A stretch of 64,000 nt of DNA, from assembly GCA_947504195.1 (NCBI GenBank), contig CANNGN010000004.1:124001-188000 (forward strand), in the 5' to 3' direction. Under the pieces are notes generated by a model. That model was not told the DNA's origin. It saw only the letters and a list, made by a program, of their open reading frames with translations, and made no database searches. The translations under genes and the position numbers were made by a program. Of the stretch, positions 8,404 through 16,832 are shown piece after piece; position 1 is the stretch's first letter, and each line of letters starts with the position of its first letter. The DNA is from an uncultured Vibrio sp. Lineage in GTDB: Bacteria > Pseudomonadota > Gammaproteobacteria > Enterobacterales > Vibrionaceae.

Positions 8404-9528
8404 ATGAAGATATACAGTAATTTTGAATCAGGAAGCATTGAAGTAGTAGAAGCATTAAACCACCATGATATTCAATTGTCCCTGCGAGCTGATAATCAAT
8501 CAGATATCGCTCAGTGGTTCCATTTTCGTCTCGAATCAACGCCATTATTAGAGCACTCTTTTCAGCTAATCAACCTCGAAAAATCAGCTTACCCTGAGGG
8601 GTGGGACGGTTACAACGTAGTTGTCTCGTATGATCGCGAGCATTGGTTTCGCATTCCTTCAAAGTTTGATGGCAACAGTTTACGTTTTAATTTTACGCCA
8701 GAACACAAATCGGTTTATTTCGCCTATTTTGCACCTTACAGTTACGACCGCCATCTCGATCTCATCCACCAAGCTCAATTGCATCCTAATTGCCTTTTAG
8801 ACACGTTGGGGCAAACCATTGATGGCCGAGATATTAGCCTTTTGACCATTGGGGAACCAAATAATGATAAAAAGAAAATTTGGGTCACCGCACGCCAACA
8901 TCCCGGTGAAACCATGGCAGAGTGGTTTGTTGAAGGTTTGCTTAGAAGGCTTCTTGATACCACCGACACTGTAGCACGATCATTACTCGACCAAGCAGTC
9001 TTCTATATCGTTCCAAACATGAATCCAGATGGAAGTGCTCGCGGACACCTTCGCACCAATGCCATTGGCGTTAATTTAAATCGAGAATGGCAAACTCCTT
9101 CTGTAGAGCAAAGCCCTGAAGTCTATTATGTACGCGAAGAAATGCTGAATGCTGGGGTTGATATGTTTCTAGATATTCACGGTGATGAAGCCATTCCATA
9201 CAATTTTGTCGCAGGTTCTGAGGGTGTACCCAGTTACAACGATAAAATAGCCGATCTTGAATCATTATTTAAACAAGCACTGTTAACCATAACACCGGAG
9301 TTTCAGGTGGAAGAAGGCTATCCTGAAAACGAACCCGGTACTGCAAACCTGACCGTTGGTTCAAAATGGGTAGCTGAACAATTTAAATGCCTTTCGTACA
9401 CGATTGAAATGCCTTTCAAAGACAACGACGCACACCCAGATAAGCTATACGGTTGGTCGCCAGAGCGGAGTGTGGCATTTGGGCAAGATGTTCTTGCGGC
9501 AATTCCAGCAGTTGTCGCCAAGCTTTAA
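8404..9528 (+). CDS. M14-family zinc carboxypeptidase (cytosolic carboxypeptidase-like)
   Basis: The protein has the N-terminal beta-domain typical of cytosolic M14 carboxypeptidases (KIYSNFESGSIEVVEA... WFHFRLES) and the catalytic domain with the zinc motif ARQHPGETMAEW (His and Glu near 166-169), the third zinc His in FLDIHGDEAIP, NPDGSARGHLRTNAIGVNLNR for substrate binding, and the catalytic Glu in YTIEMPFKDN near 340. No signal peptide is present. I start it at the ATG at 8404 (MKIYS) as in relatives; 8395 is also in frame and neither has a clear ribosome site. Family members trim C-terminal residues from peptides. Its place beside D-amino acid genes suggests, without proof, processing of wall-derived or other peptides. 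Confidence 0.85.
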   Translation: MKIYSNFESGSIEVVEALNHHDIQLSLRADNQSDIAQWFHFRLESTPLLEHSFQLINLEKSAYPEGWDGYNVVVSYDREHWFRIPSKFDGNSLRFNFTPEHKSVYFAYFAPYSYDRHLDLIHQAQLHPNCLLDTLGQTIDGRDISLLTIGEPNNDKKKIWVTARQHPGETMAEWFVEGLLRRLLDTTDTVARSLLDQAVFYIVPNMNPDGSARGHLRTNAIGVNLNREWQTPSVEQSPEVYYVREEMLNAGVDMFLDIHGDEAIPYNFVAGSEGVPSYNDKIADLESLFKQALLTITPEFQVEEGYPENEPGTANLTVGSKWVAEQFKCLSYTIEMPFKDNDAHPDKLYGWSPERSVAFGQDVLAAIPAVVAKL

Positions 9529-9562
9529 TGAGTCATATCAACGGCCAGAATTATTAAGATTA

Positions 9563-9592
9563 ATAAGGCTCTACTGCAACGTAGAGCCTTAT
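9563..9592 (+). terminator. terminator after the M14 peptidase gene
   Basis: Twelve-base arms ATAAGGCTCTAC (9563-9574) and GTAGAGCCTTAT (9581-9592) form a perfect stem with a 6-nt loop, 35 bp after the stop codon. The following T-run is weak. Confidence 0.75.
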
Positions 9593-9739
9593 ATTGAGCT
9601 GCGGATAAAATGGTTATCCGTAATTAAGACTATCGAGAAGTGAAAGATTCAACGACATGATATTATTTACAAAATCTCCCCATCATAAATTATCCTGATA
9701 TCCAGCATCAAAGAAACATCACAGTAAAAATTCGCTTAA

Positions 9740-10645
9740 TTATAATACCGTAGGACGCCCTTTCATCATTCGTTTCGCTTCTCGGCGAATACAATCTATC
9801 AGTGGATTTTCAATCATATCGGCACGCCAGATAAACGATAAAGTTCGTTCCATATAGAGATCTGGTACATTAAGCCCAGCAAGTTGACCTGATTTCAGAA
9901 ACCGTTCGACATCTAGATAGGGTAAACAAGTTAAATATGGTCCGCTTTCGACCATAGCTCGCAGTACAGGCACATGTTCATATTCACGCCATAAATCAAG
10001 ATTCGGGATAAGATGGTGAATGGCACTATTGAAGATGTTTCGGGTTCCTGAACCTGGCTCACGTAGGACCCACTTAGCTTCTTCTAACTGCGCTAAGCTT
10101 ACTTTTTCTGCCTTAGCAAACGGATGATGAGAAGAAGAAACGATCACAAGGTGATCTCGACACCACACATCTTGAGTAATACGACTGTCGTCGCATCGCC
10201 CTTCTATAATTCCAAGATCGTATTGATAGTCCAATAAGCCATTTATGACCGCTTTTGTACTTTCAACTTTCAATTTGACACGCATTTCAGGGAAATCATT
10301 ATCAAGAATACTGATAAGCTCTGGCACCAAATGTTCAGCCGGGGTTTGACTTGAGCACACGCGAATATTACCGCTAATCAAATGTTGATCATAAAACCCC
10401 ATTTGAATTTTTTGTGCATCTTGGATTAGACGCTTTGCTTTCGGTCTTAACCACATTCCCCAATGAGTCAATGCCATCTGTTTACCTTGACGTTCAAATA
10501 AAGGACGCCCAAGCATTTTTTCTAACTGTGCTAGCGACATGCTTGTTGCCGATTGAGTCAGAGCAAGGTTTTCCGACGCTTTGCTGACACTTCCTGTATC
10601 GGCTATTGCATCAAATACCGCTAATTGTTTTAGAGAATACCGCAC
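9740..10645 (-). CDS. LysR-family transcriptional regulator, divergent from the formate channel gene
   Basis: A LysR regulator with an N-terminal winged helix (SLKQLAVFDAIADTGSVSKASENLALTQSATSMSLAQLE) and a periplasmic-binding-protein-like effector domain (REPGSGTRNIFNSAI is the usual ligand-site segment). The helix-turn-helix resembles the YeiE/CysB-like branch. I choose the GTG at 10645 because it gives MRYSLKQL, the normal LysR start, and follows GGGAG; an ATG at 10657 is the alternative. It diverges from focA with four similar half-sites between them, so it probably regulates focA and itself. The effector is unknown; formate or a related one-carbon or acid signal is a guess. Confidence 0.87.
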   Translation of the reverse strand: MRYSLKQLAVFDAIADTGSVSKASENLALTQSATSMSLAQLEKMLGRPLFERQGKQMALTHWGMWLRPKAKRLIQDAQKIQMGFYDQHLISGNIRVCSSQTPAEHLVPELISILDNDFPEMRVKLKVESTKAVINGLLDYQYDLGIIEGRCDDSRITQDVWCRDHLVIVSSSHHPFAKAEKVSLAQLEEAKWVLREPGSGTRNIFNSAIHHLIPNLDLWREYEHVPVLRAMVESGPYLTCLPYLDVERFLKSGQLAGLNVPDLYMERTLSFIWRADMIENPLIDCIRREAKRMMKGRPTVL

Positions 10646-10735
10646 ACCCACTCCCATAAAATATAACACCAAGAAACCTGCATAGATTCCTCTGCCCAAC
10701 GGCAATAAAACGCCATTTTACGCATTAATTTTTCG

Positions 10736-10838
10736 ATATCAAACGAATTGATATGAAAGTGAAGAAATATCAATTTTACCACTCATCATTTTAGGTTCAG
10801 GATTAATACGCAAACAAGGAAATGCCTTTGTTTGATAT
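10736..10838. promoter_or_regulatory. LysR-type operator array upstream of focA
   Basis: The heptamer ATATCAA occurs at 10736-10742 and 10767-10773, and its complement TTGATAT at 10748-10754 and 10832-10838. The first pair forms ATATCAA-N5-TTGATAT, a LysR-type dyad. Four half-sites within about 100 bp of a divergent LysR/target spacer are consistent with recognition and activation sites for the adjacent regulator. Confidence 0.65.
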
Positions 10839-10863
10839 CCGAAATGACGTTAGGAGGTTAATC

Positions 10864-10908
10864 ATGAACATCACTACAGGGAGCTACTATGTCCGTTGCA
10901 CACTCTGA
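10864..10908 (+). CDS. 14-residue leader ORF overlapping the focA start
   Basis: An ATG at 10864 follows a strong AGGAGG (10852-10857) and encodes MNITTGSYYVRCTL, ending at a TGA at 10906-10908, 20 bases inside focA in another frame. The focA ATG at 10889 has only the weaker GGGAG at 10879-10883 for its own ribosome site. This arrangement suggests a leader peptide that couples or tunes focA translation. It could instead be chance placement of a strong ribosome site. Confidence 0.4.
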   Translation: MNITTGSYYVRCTL

Positions 10909-12334
10909 CAATACTAATTTTTTCTCACCATATGAAATGATGGCGGAAGCGGAAAAATACGCGTTTGGAAAAACGAAAAAAACAAGCTCAATGATCCTAG
11001 GATTGGCGATTTTAGCTGGAGCCTTTATTGGGCTTGCGTTTATTTTCTATATCACCGTTACCACAGGGAGTGCTGGTGCTGGATGGGGTCTAAGCCGATT
11101 AGCCGGTGGACTTGCATTTAGTCTCGGGTTAATCCTTGTCGTGATTTGTGGTGGTGAACTCTTTACCAGCTCTGTACTTTCAAGTATTGCGTGGGCCAAT
11201 AAACAGATTTCATTTTTCAATATGTTGAAACTCTGGAGTAAGGTTTACATTGGTAATCTAATTGGCGCACTACTGCTATTAGCCTTGGTTACAGCTGGAG
11301 GGTTGTATCAACTCGACGCTGGACAATGGGGCCTAAACGCTCTCAATATTGCTCAGCACAAGCTTCATCACACCACATTACAAGCGTTTTCGTTGGGCGT
11401 ACTTTGTAACCTTTTAGTGTGCCTTGCGATATGGCTAACCTTCAGCTCAGCGAACGCTATGACCAAAGCCGCAATGACAATCCTCCCCGTAGCGATGTTT
11501 GTCTCCACCGGTTTTGAACACTGCGTTGCCAATATGTTTATGGTACCACTAGGTATCGTTATTCAGACTTTCGCTCCTGAAAGCTTCTGGCAACAGGTCG
11601 GCGTTAGTGCCAGTCACTATGCCGACTTAAATATCCACCACTTTATCTTCAACAATTTAATTCCAGTGACGTTAGGCAATATCGTCGGCGGCGCCGTATT
11701 AGTCGGTCTTGCTAACTGGAGTATTTACAGTCGCCCGCACCTAAAATCCACCGGATTAGCCACTATCACGACGACTGCTGAAATCACAAATATTAAGGAA
11801 ATCACTATGTTTAGTTCAACTAGCGTTAAAGAAATTATGACAAACAACCCAGCAACCGTATCGGCCGATATGCCAGTGGCCTTAGCGGTAGACGTATTGC
11901 TCGATAATCAACTTACCGGAGCACCTGTTGTCAACGTAGAAGGACGTGTTGTCGGTTTCTTCTCTACTCACGATGTAATGGTTGAACTTTGGTGCCAAGA
12001 TTACATACCGGCAGAAGATCAGAAAGTTGTCGACTTAATGTCTCGTGATGTTGTCGCGGTGGACATCAAAGAGCGACTCATTGATATTGCAGAATACTTA
12101 TCTGTTGACAGAGAGCAACTGTATCCGACCACATCAGTAGGCATTGCCACGAGCTTCTCATCACTATCTGTCGAAGAACGTGCAAAAACAAGCAAACTAA
12201 ACCGCCCTTATGTTATGCCGGTAATGGAAGATGGTCACTTAGTTGGAACCATCACTCGCCAGCAGGTATTCCAAGCGCTTCGCCCAATTTTTGGCGAACG
12301 ATTAGTCGAATCTACCGCTCTTCAGTCTGCATAA
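10889..12334 (+). CDS. focA: formate/nitrite-family channel (FocA-like) with C-terminal CBS domain pair
   Basis: Residues 1-290 are a formate/nitrite transporter domain: a cytoplasmic N-helix, six TM segments, GGELFTSSVLSS for the first broken helix and GFEHCVANMFMVPLG for the second; the central His of the FNT pore is in FEHCVANM. The channel is a pentamer passing formate or related monovalent anions. Residues 305-475 add two CBS motifs (VKEIMTNNPATVSADMPVA... TGAPVVNVEGRVVGFFSTHDVM and MPVMEDGHLVGTITRQQVFQAL), which in other proteins bind adenine nucleotides. E. coli FocA is about 285 residues and lacks these, so gating by nucleotide status is inferred. No pflB is adjacent, unlike the E. 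coli focA-pflB operon. Confidence 0.88.
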   Translation: MSVAHSDNTNFFSPYEMMAEAEKYAFGKTKKTSSMILGLAILAGAFIGLAFIFYITVTTGSAGAGWGLSRLAGGLAFSLGLILVVICGGELFTSSVLSSIAWANKQISFFNMLKLWSKVYIGNLIGALLLLALVTAGGLYQLDAGQWGLNALNIAQHKLHHTTLQAFSLGVLCNLLVCLAIWLTFSSANAMTKAAMTILPVAMFVSTGFEHCVANMFMVPLGIVIQTFAPESFWQQVGVSASHYADLNIHHFIFNNLIPVTLGNIVGGAVLVGLANWSIYSRPHLKSTGLATITTTAEITNIKEITMFSSTSVKEIMTNNPATVSADMPVALAVDVLLDNQLTGAPVVNVEGRVVGFFSTHDVMVELWCQDYIPAEDQKVVDLMSRDVVAVDIKERLIDIAEYLSVDREQLYPTTSVGIATSFSSLSVEERAKTSKLNRPYVMPVMEDGHLVGTITRQQVFQALRPIFGERLVESTALQSA

Positions 12335-12338
12335 AAAA

Positions 12339-12375
12339 ACACCCCTCTTATCTTTATGGTAGGAGGGGGTTTTGT
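12339..12375 (+). terminator. rho-independent terminator after focA
   Basis: ACCCCTC starting at 12341 pairs with GAGGGGGT just before TTTT at about 12371, and an A-run precedes it. It begins 6 bp after the focA stop. Confidence 0.8.
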
Positions 12376-12494
12376 CGTGGCTTAGTTAACTCATTAGCCT
12401 TTAAGCTTCCTCTTCTCTATCAACTATCCACATTTAGTGTTTTCTGTTCAATCAATCGTTATACTGCTGGCTGATACTAAGATAAGGCTGAGCT

Positions 12495-12878
12495 ATGTCT
12501 AACCCTGAAAATGATTTGGTGCATGTCGCCAAAGACCCCACTGAACGCATGAACCTCTTTTTTAAAAATATCGCAAACACATCGAAAATTTGGTTATTAA
12601 TTGATGAACATGGCAGTGTACTTTTAAGTGCCGACGATGACGATTGTGTGCCAGTTTGGCCAAGCAAAGCCAGCGCCCAACAATGGGCTATCGATGATTG
12701 GGAAGGGTTTACACCTGAGCCGATTTCAATCGCAAAGTGGAAAAGTCGCTGGACCATGGGGTTAGAAGATGACGATTTGTCTATTATCGTTTTTCCAGAT
12801 AACAATGGCGAGGGCATTGTTTTATTCCCAGAAGAGTTCGAATTTGAGTTAGTTAAACGGGAAACCAAGCGCCGCTAA
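12495..12878 (+). CDS. DUF2750 domain protein
   Basis: A 127-residue acidic cytoplasmic protein. The pattern ERMNLFFKNIANTSKIWLLIDEHGSVLL... VPVWPSKASAQQWA... FLPD-like ending (VFPDNNGEGIVLFPEEFEFEL) is that of the DUF2750 family, a small proteobacterial family of unknown role. The region is rich in Asp and Trp and shows no catalytic motif I can name. It has its own ATG after a weak GGCTGAG ribosome site and is followed by a hairpin, so it is probably monocistronic. Confidence 0.82.
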   Translation: MSNPENDLVHVAKDPTERMNLFFKNIANTSKIWLLIDEHGSVLLSADDDDCVPVWPSKASAQQWAIDDWEGFTPEPISIAKWKSRWTMGLEDDDLSIIVFPDNNGEGIVLFPEEFEFELVKRETKRR

Positions 12879-12890
12879 TAAATAACTTAT

Positions 12891-12919
12891 ACTCGTAACC
12901 TTTCCCAATCGTTACGAGT
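12891..12919 (+). terminator. terminator-like hairpin after DUF2750
   Basis: ACTCGTAAC (12891-12899) pairs exactly with GTTACGAGT (12911-12919), followed by a T-rich tail. The same ACTCGTAAC word recurs at 13079-13087 just before ahpC. Confidence 0.65.
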
Positions 12920-12947
12920 TATCGTTTTCTTTCATCTAGCTAACCCA

Positions 12948-12986
12948 CTCCAACAACCTCCAACAACCTCCAACAACCTCCAACAA
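12948..12986. repeat. 10-bp tandem repeat (CAACAACCTC, about 3.9 copies)
   Basis: The unit CAACAACCTC repeats exactly three times from 12951 to 12980 and continues partially on both sides (12948-12986). It ends 8 bp before the OxyR operator of ahpC. Copy-number change by slippage would alter the spacing between that operator and anything upstream of it. Confidence 0.9.
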
Positions 12987-12993
12987 GATTAAA

Positions 12994-13030
12994 ATAGGTA
13001 TTCCCTATCAATGGTATAGATACAAGCAAT
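12994..13030 (+). promoter_or_regulatory. OxyR operator upstream of ahpC
   Basis: Four tetramers ATAG (12994-12997), CTAT (13005-13008), ATAG (13016-13019) and CAAT (13027-13030) are spaced by exactly 7 bases each, the OxyR tetramer pattern with a single mismatch in the last element. It lies 83 bp before ahpC, where bound OxyR would contact RNA polymerase. A plausible -10 is the AT-rich GAATATTAAT around 13054. Confidence 0.85.
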
Positions 13031-13112
13031 TTTATTTTATCTGCTCTGAGTGCGAATATTAATCCCGTAGACGAGATAACTCGTAACCCATAACTCAGAA
13101 AGGATAGACATT

Positions 13113-13670
13113 ATGATTAACACTCAAATCAAACCATTCAGCGCAACAGCATTCAAACAAGGCGAATTTGTTGAAGTTACAGAACAGGACGTATTAGGCA
13201 AATGGGCTATCTTCTTCTTCTACCCAGCGGACTTTACTTTCGTATGTCCGACTGAACTTGGTGACCTTGCTGATCATTATGCAGAGCTTCAAGAGCGTGG
13301 CGTAGAAGTTTACTCAGTATCAACTGACACCCATTTCACTCACAAAGCATGGCACGATACGTCTGACACTATCGGCAAAATCAACTACTACATGCTAGGT
13401 GACCAAACAGGCAACATCACGAACAATTTCGGCGTCATGCGTGAAGGTCAAGGTCTTGCAGACCGTGCAACGTTCCTAATCGACCCTGAAGGTGTTATCC
13501 AAGCAATGGAAATCACAGCTGAAGGTATTGGCCGTGAAGCAGAAGACCTAATGCGTAAAGTAAAAGCGGCTCAATATGTTGCAGCTCACCCGGGTGAAGT
13601 ATGTCCTGCGAAATGGAAAGAAGGTGAAGAAACGCTTGCACCATCGCTAGACCTTGTTGGAAAAATCTAA
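13113..13670 (+). CDS. ahpC: alkyl hydroperoxide reductase peroxiredoxin AhpC
   Basis: A typical 2-Cys peroxiredoxin of 185 residues that reduces hydrogen peroxide, organic peroxides and peroxynitrite. The peroxidatic Cys45 is in [13 protein letters not shown] and the resolving Cys164 in [11 protein letters not shown]; the [12 protein letters not shown] segment is also conserved. The ATG follows AAAGGA. The partner flavoprotein gene ahpF begins 153 bp downstream, and an OxyR operator lies upstream, so oxidative induction is expected. Codon use is strongly biased, as for a highly expressed gene. Confidence 0.97.
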   Translation: MINTQIKPFSATAFKQGEFVEVTEQDVLGKWAIFFFYPADFTFVCPTELGDLADHYAELQERGVEVYSVSTDTHFTHKAWHDTSDTIGKINYYMLGDQTGNITNNFGVMREGQGLADRATFLIDPEGVIQAMEITAEGIGREAEDLMRKVKAAQYVAAHPGEVCPAKWKEGEETLAPSLDLVGKI

Positions 13671-13675
13671 TTCCA

Positions 13676-13700
13676 GTTTATTGAAACATATTCAATAAAC
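13676..13700 (+). other. ahpC-ahpF intercistronic hairpin
   Basis: GTTTATTGAA (13676-13685) pairs perfectly with TTCAATAAAC (13691-13700) around a 5-nt loop, 6 bp after the ahpC stop and without a T-run. It may stabilise the ahpC 3' end or reduce read-through, which would help make AhpC more abundant than AhpF. Confidence 0.55.
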
Positions 13701-13822
13701 AGAGCATAGAAATCAATTTGAGAGCATTCCGGGTATACCGACGACCAACATATCTGGTTTGCTCTCCCTTTTTGTTATCTAGAGTGACCACTCTACGAAA
13801 GAATATATAGGTGTACTTCATT

Positions 13823-15391
13823 ATGTTAGACCAAGCCATTAAACAACAATTACAACAATATCTAACTAATCTGAAACATGAAGTCAGATTAGTGGTCAGC
13901 CTAGATGATTCAAAAGCATCTAGTGATATTAACGAGCTTGCAAATGAAATCGCGGAGCTAAGCGACTTAGTTAGTGTTGTTCGTGATGATAATGCAAGTG
14001 ATCGTAAACCTGTGATGACAATTTCTAACCCAGAAAAAGAGACTCAGCTACGTTTTGCTGGCCTACCTATGGGACATGAGTTTACATCATTAGTATTAGC
14101 GTTACTTCATTCTGGCGGACATCCAATCAAAGAAGAGCCAGAAACAATAGAGCAAATTGCCCAGCTAGGCAAAAAACTGGATGTCGAAATATACATTTCA
14201 TTGTCTTGTCAAAACTGTCCAGATGTTGTGCAAGCATTTAACACTATGGCCGCGATTAACCCAGATGTTCGCGTGACCATGATCGATGGTGCATTGTTCC
14301 AAGATGAAGTAAAACAGCGCGAGATAATGGCGGTTCCAAGTGTATTTGTTAATGGTGAGCTGTTTGGCCAAGGGCGTATGTCACTCACCGAGATATTACA
14401 TAAAGTCGATGACAGCGCAGCCGAAAAAGCAGCTGCTGCAATAAACGAAAAAGAGTCATTTGATGTACTCGTCGTCGGTGGTGGACCCGCTGGAAGTGCT
14501 GCTGCAGTTTATGCCGCTCGTAAAGGTATTCGCACTGGCGTGGTTGCAAAACGATTCGGTGGACAAGTTATGGACACCATGGCAATTGAAAACTTTGTTT
14601 CGGTTAAGCGCACAGAAGGACCAAAACTAGCCGCTGACATGACTGAACACCTAAAAGAATATGGTGTCGATATGGTTGGTGACCAGCAAGTAGCAAAAGT
14701 TATGGGTGCAGAACACACTAATGATGGCTTGATTCACGTCAGCCTAGAAAGCGGTGCTATTCTAAAAAGTAAAAGCGTCATTCTTACACCTGGTGCACGT
14801 TGGAGAGAGATGAACGTACCCGGAGAGCAGGAATATCGTAATAAAGGGGTTGCATACTGCCCACATTGTGATGGACCTCTGTTCAAAGGCAAGAAAACCG
14901 CGGTTATTGGTGGCGGGAATTCCGGTATCGAAGCAGCAATTGACTTAGCTGGAATTGTTGAACACGTAACGGTATTGGAATTTGCCGACACTCTACGAGC
15001 TGACCAAGTGTTAATTAACAAAGCAAACTCGTTGCCTAATGTCGACATTATTACTATGGCGCAAACGACAGAAGTTGTTGGTGATGGAAAGCGAGTGACT
15101 AGCTTGAAGTATAAAGATCGCAATACCGACGAAATCAAAGAAGTTGAACTATCAGGAATCTTTGTTCAAATCGGTCTTGTTCCAAATACAGAATGGCTCA
15201 AAGATTCAGAAGTTACACTATCACCACGTGGTGAAATTGAGGTCGGGTCACACGGTGATACAAGTTTAGCGGGTGTGTTTGCTGCCGGAGACGCAACAAC
15301 CGTTCCTTACAAACAAATCATCATTGCAATGGGAGAAGGCGCAAAAGCAAGCCTAGGAGCATTTGACTACTTGATTCGTCAAGAGGGATAG
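13823..15391 (+). CDS. ahpF: alkyl hydroperoxide reductase flavoprotein subunit AhpF
   Basis: This NADH-dependent flavoprotein passes electrons to AhpC. It has an N-terminal double-thioredoxin domain with the CQNC redox pair (Cys129/Cys132), an FAD-binding [17 protein letters not shown] near 215, the thioredoxin-reductase-like CPHC centre (Cys346/Cys349), an NADH-binding [15 protein letters not shown], and the C-terminal FAD motif [17 protein letters not shown] start it at the ATG at 13823 ([10 protein letters not shown], as in E. coli AhpF), which follows AGGTG; the GTG at 13811 gives a poor match. At 522 residues it is full length. Confidence 0.96.
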   Translation: MLDQAIKQQLQQYLTNLKHEVRLVVSLDDSKASSDINELANEIAELSDLVSVVRDDNASDRKPVMTISNPEKETQLRFAGLPMGHEFTSLVLALLHSGGHPIKEEPETIEQIAQLGKKLDVEIYISLSCQNCPDVVQAFNTMAAINPDVRVTMIDGALFQDEVKQREIMAVPSVFVNGELFGQGRMSLTEILHKVDDSAAEKAAAAINEKESFDVLVVGGGPAGSAAAVYAARKGIRTGVVAKRFGGQVMDTMAIENFVSVKRTEGPKLAADMTEHLKEYGVDMVGDQQVAKVMGAEHTNDGLIHVSLESGAILKSKSVILTPGARWREMNVPGEQEYRNKGVAYCPHCDGPLFKGKKTAVIGGGNSGIEAAIDLAGIVEHVTVLEFADTLRADQVLINKANSLPNVDIITMAQTTEVVGDGKRVTSLKYKDRNTDEIKEVELSGIFVQIGLVPNTEWLKDSEVTLSPRGEIEVGSHGDTSLAGVFAAGDATTVPYKQIIIAMGEGAKASLGAFDYLIRQEG

Positions 15392-15410
15392 TAACCACTA
15401 AAACAATTTC

Positions 15411-15437
15411 GAAGGGCTTCTAAAAAGGAGCCCCTTT
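15411..15437 (+). terminator. terminator after ahpF
   Basis: AAGGGCTTC (15412-15420) pairs with GGAGCCCCTT with one mismatch or bulge, followed by TTTT. It lies about 20 bp after the ahpF stop. Confidence 0.7.
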
Positions 15438-15567
15438 TTATTTATTCCCCCATCACAAACACAATATTAAATCAATAAATAAAATAGGCCAGTAACTAGC
15501 ATTGTGTTAAGGTGCGCCACTTTATTTCAATAGCATTTTCGCTAGAACAACCAAATTGGACCAACCT

Positions 15568-16002
15568 TTGATAAACAATGAAATCTTAAGACAAATCCAA
15601 CAGACATTTGAACTCTCACCAACGGCAATAGTGGGTATCTTTAACGAAGCAGACCAATTAGTCTCTGTTGAACAAGTAGAATTATGGCTGGCGACAACTG
15701 AAGCAACATTACTTGATGTAGAATTGGCTCAATTTCTAAACGGATTTATTAACACCAAACGCGGTCGTCAAGATGGAAAGCAAGCAATTGCCGAAACCGC
15801 TCTTTCGAATAATATGGTATTAATGAAACTGCGTATTGCGGTAAATATGCAAACTGAACAAATGCTAAACGCTTTCGAAACCGTTGGTTGTGACATGACT
15901 AAATATGAACTTGGGGCATTATTTCGTAAACCCAGTAACAAACATTTCCGTGAATGTTCTGATACTATTCTTAGCGACTTTTTATTGGCATTGCGAAGCT
16001 AA
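15568..16002 (+). CDS. DUF1456 (YehS-like) protein
   Basis: About 144 residues with two repeats of the YehS/DUF1456 fold. Each repeat shows a short helical N-terminus followed by FLNGFINTKRG (first) or ALFRKPSNKHFRECSDTILSDFLLAL (second), matching E. coli YehS closely. The function is unknown. I favour the TTG at 15568, which gives MINNEILRQIQQ and aligns with YehS; a TTG at 15556 adds four residues. No ATG start exists and the ribosome site is weak, so expression may be low. Confidence 0.8.
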   Translation: MINNEILRQIQQTFELSPTAIVGIFNEADQLVSVEQVELWLATTEATLLDVELAQFLNGFINTKRGRQDGKQAIAETALSNNMVLMKLRIAVNMQTEQMLNAFETVGCDMTKYELGALFRKPSNKHFRECSDTILSDFLLALRS

Positions 16003-16096
16003 CCAGCGCTGAACTTTGGGGTTATCTTAATATATAAACTTAGACAACGAAATAAATCAGAAGAGAGTTCAATATGAACCCTCTAAACAATTTGCT

Positions 16097-16795
16097 CTAT
16101 TTGGCAAGTGACTGATTTATTGAATCAAGAACCAAAGCCGGATTTTCAGCCTGTGTTATAGGGCGGCCAATAACTAAATAGTCTGAACCCGCTTCTATAG
16201 CTTGAGTTGGAGTCATAATGCGACGTTGGTCTCCCGCCACACTGCCCACAGGCCGAATTCCCGGCGTCACCAACTTAAACTCTTCCCCCAACTCTGATTT
16301 CAACAGCGCAGACTCCTGTGCAGAACATACAACACCATCTAACCCTGCATTTTTTGTCAACGTAGCCAAACGCATGACTTGTTGATCCGGTAACACATCG
16401 ACGCCAACACCGGCTAAATCAGTTTGTTCCATACTGGTTAAAACTGTCACACCAATAAGCAATGGCCGTTGCGCCCCATACGGCTCAAGAATTTCTCGTG
16501 CTGCACTCATCATTCGCTCACCACCACTGGCATGCACATTGACCATCCACACGCCCAATTCAGCAGCAGCTCGAACCGCCTTAGAACACGTATTTGGGAT
16601 ATCGTGAAATTTTAAATCTAAAAATACAGAAAAACCACGCTGATGCAGTTGGCGAACAAAGTCAGGTCCAAATAGTGTAAACATTTCTTTGCCCACTTTT
16701 AGACGACAACTCGCTGGATCGATTTTATCAACAAAAGCGAGCGCATCTGCTTGCTGTTCATAGTCCAACGCGACGATTACTTTTGGATCGTTCAT
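16097..16795 (-). CDS. pyrF: orotidine-5'-phosphate decarboxylase
   Basis: The last step of UMP synthesis: OMP to UMP and CO2. The 232-residue TIM-barrel enzyme starts [12 protein letters not shown] and carries the catalytic [10 protein letters not shown] motif, the NVHASGG segment and the phosphate-binding PGIRP loop, with [12 protein letters not shown] at the C-terminus. The ATG at 16795 follows AGGAG; an earlier GTG at 16813 is in frame but would include that ribosome site. It lies 37 bp after lapB, in the usual Gammaproteobacterial lapA-lapB-pyrF order. Confidence 0.97.
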   Translation of the reverse strand: MNDPKVIVALDYEQQADALAFVDKIDPASCRLKVGKEMFTLFGPDFVRQLHQRGFSVFLDLKFHDIPNTCSKAVRAAAELGVWMVNVHASGGERMMSAAREILEPYGAQRPLLIGVTVLTSMEQTDLAGVGVDVLPDQQVMRLATLTKNAGLDGVVCSAQESALLKSELGEEFKLVTPGIRPVGSVAGDQRRIMTPTQAIEAGSDYLVIGRPITQAENPALVLDSINQSLAK

Positions 16796-16832
16796 TACTG
16801 CTCCTAAACACACTTCTTATTTCAGATTAAAA

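Noticed and set aside
12452..12868. Minus-strand ORF opposite DUF2750
   Set aside because: It mirrors a gene with family-level support on the plus strand, lacks a ribosome site and has no protein-like features.
12948..12986. CRISPR-like array
   Set aside because: The 10-bp units are contiguous with no spacers; it is a simple tandem repeat.
16063..16084. Terminator between the DUF1456 gene and pyrF
   Set aside because: GAG-GTTCA type arms pair imperfectly and no T-run is seen on either strand; left uncalled.
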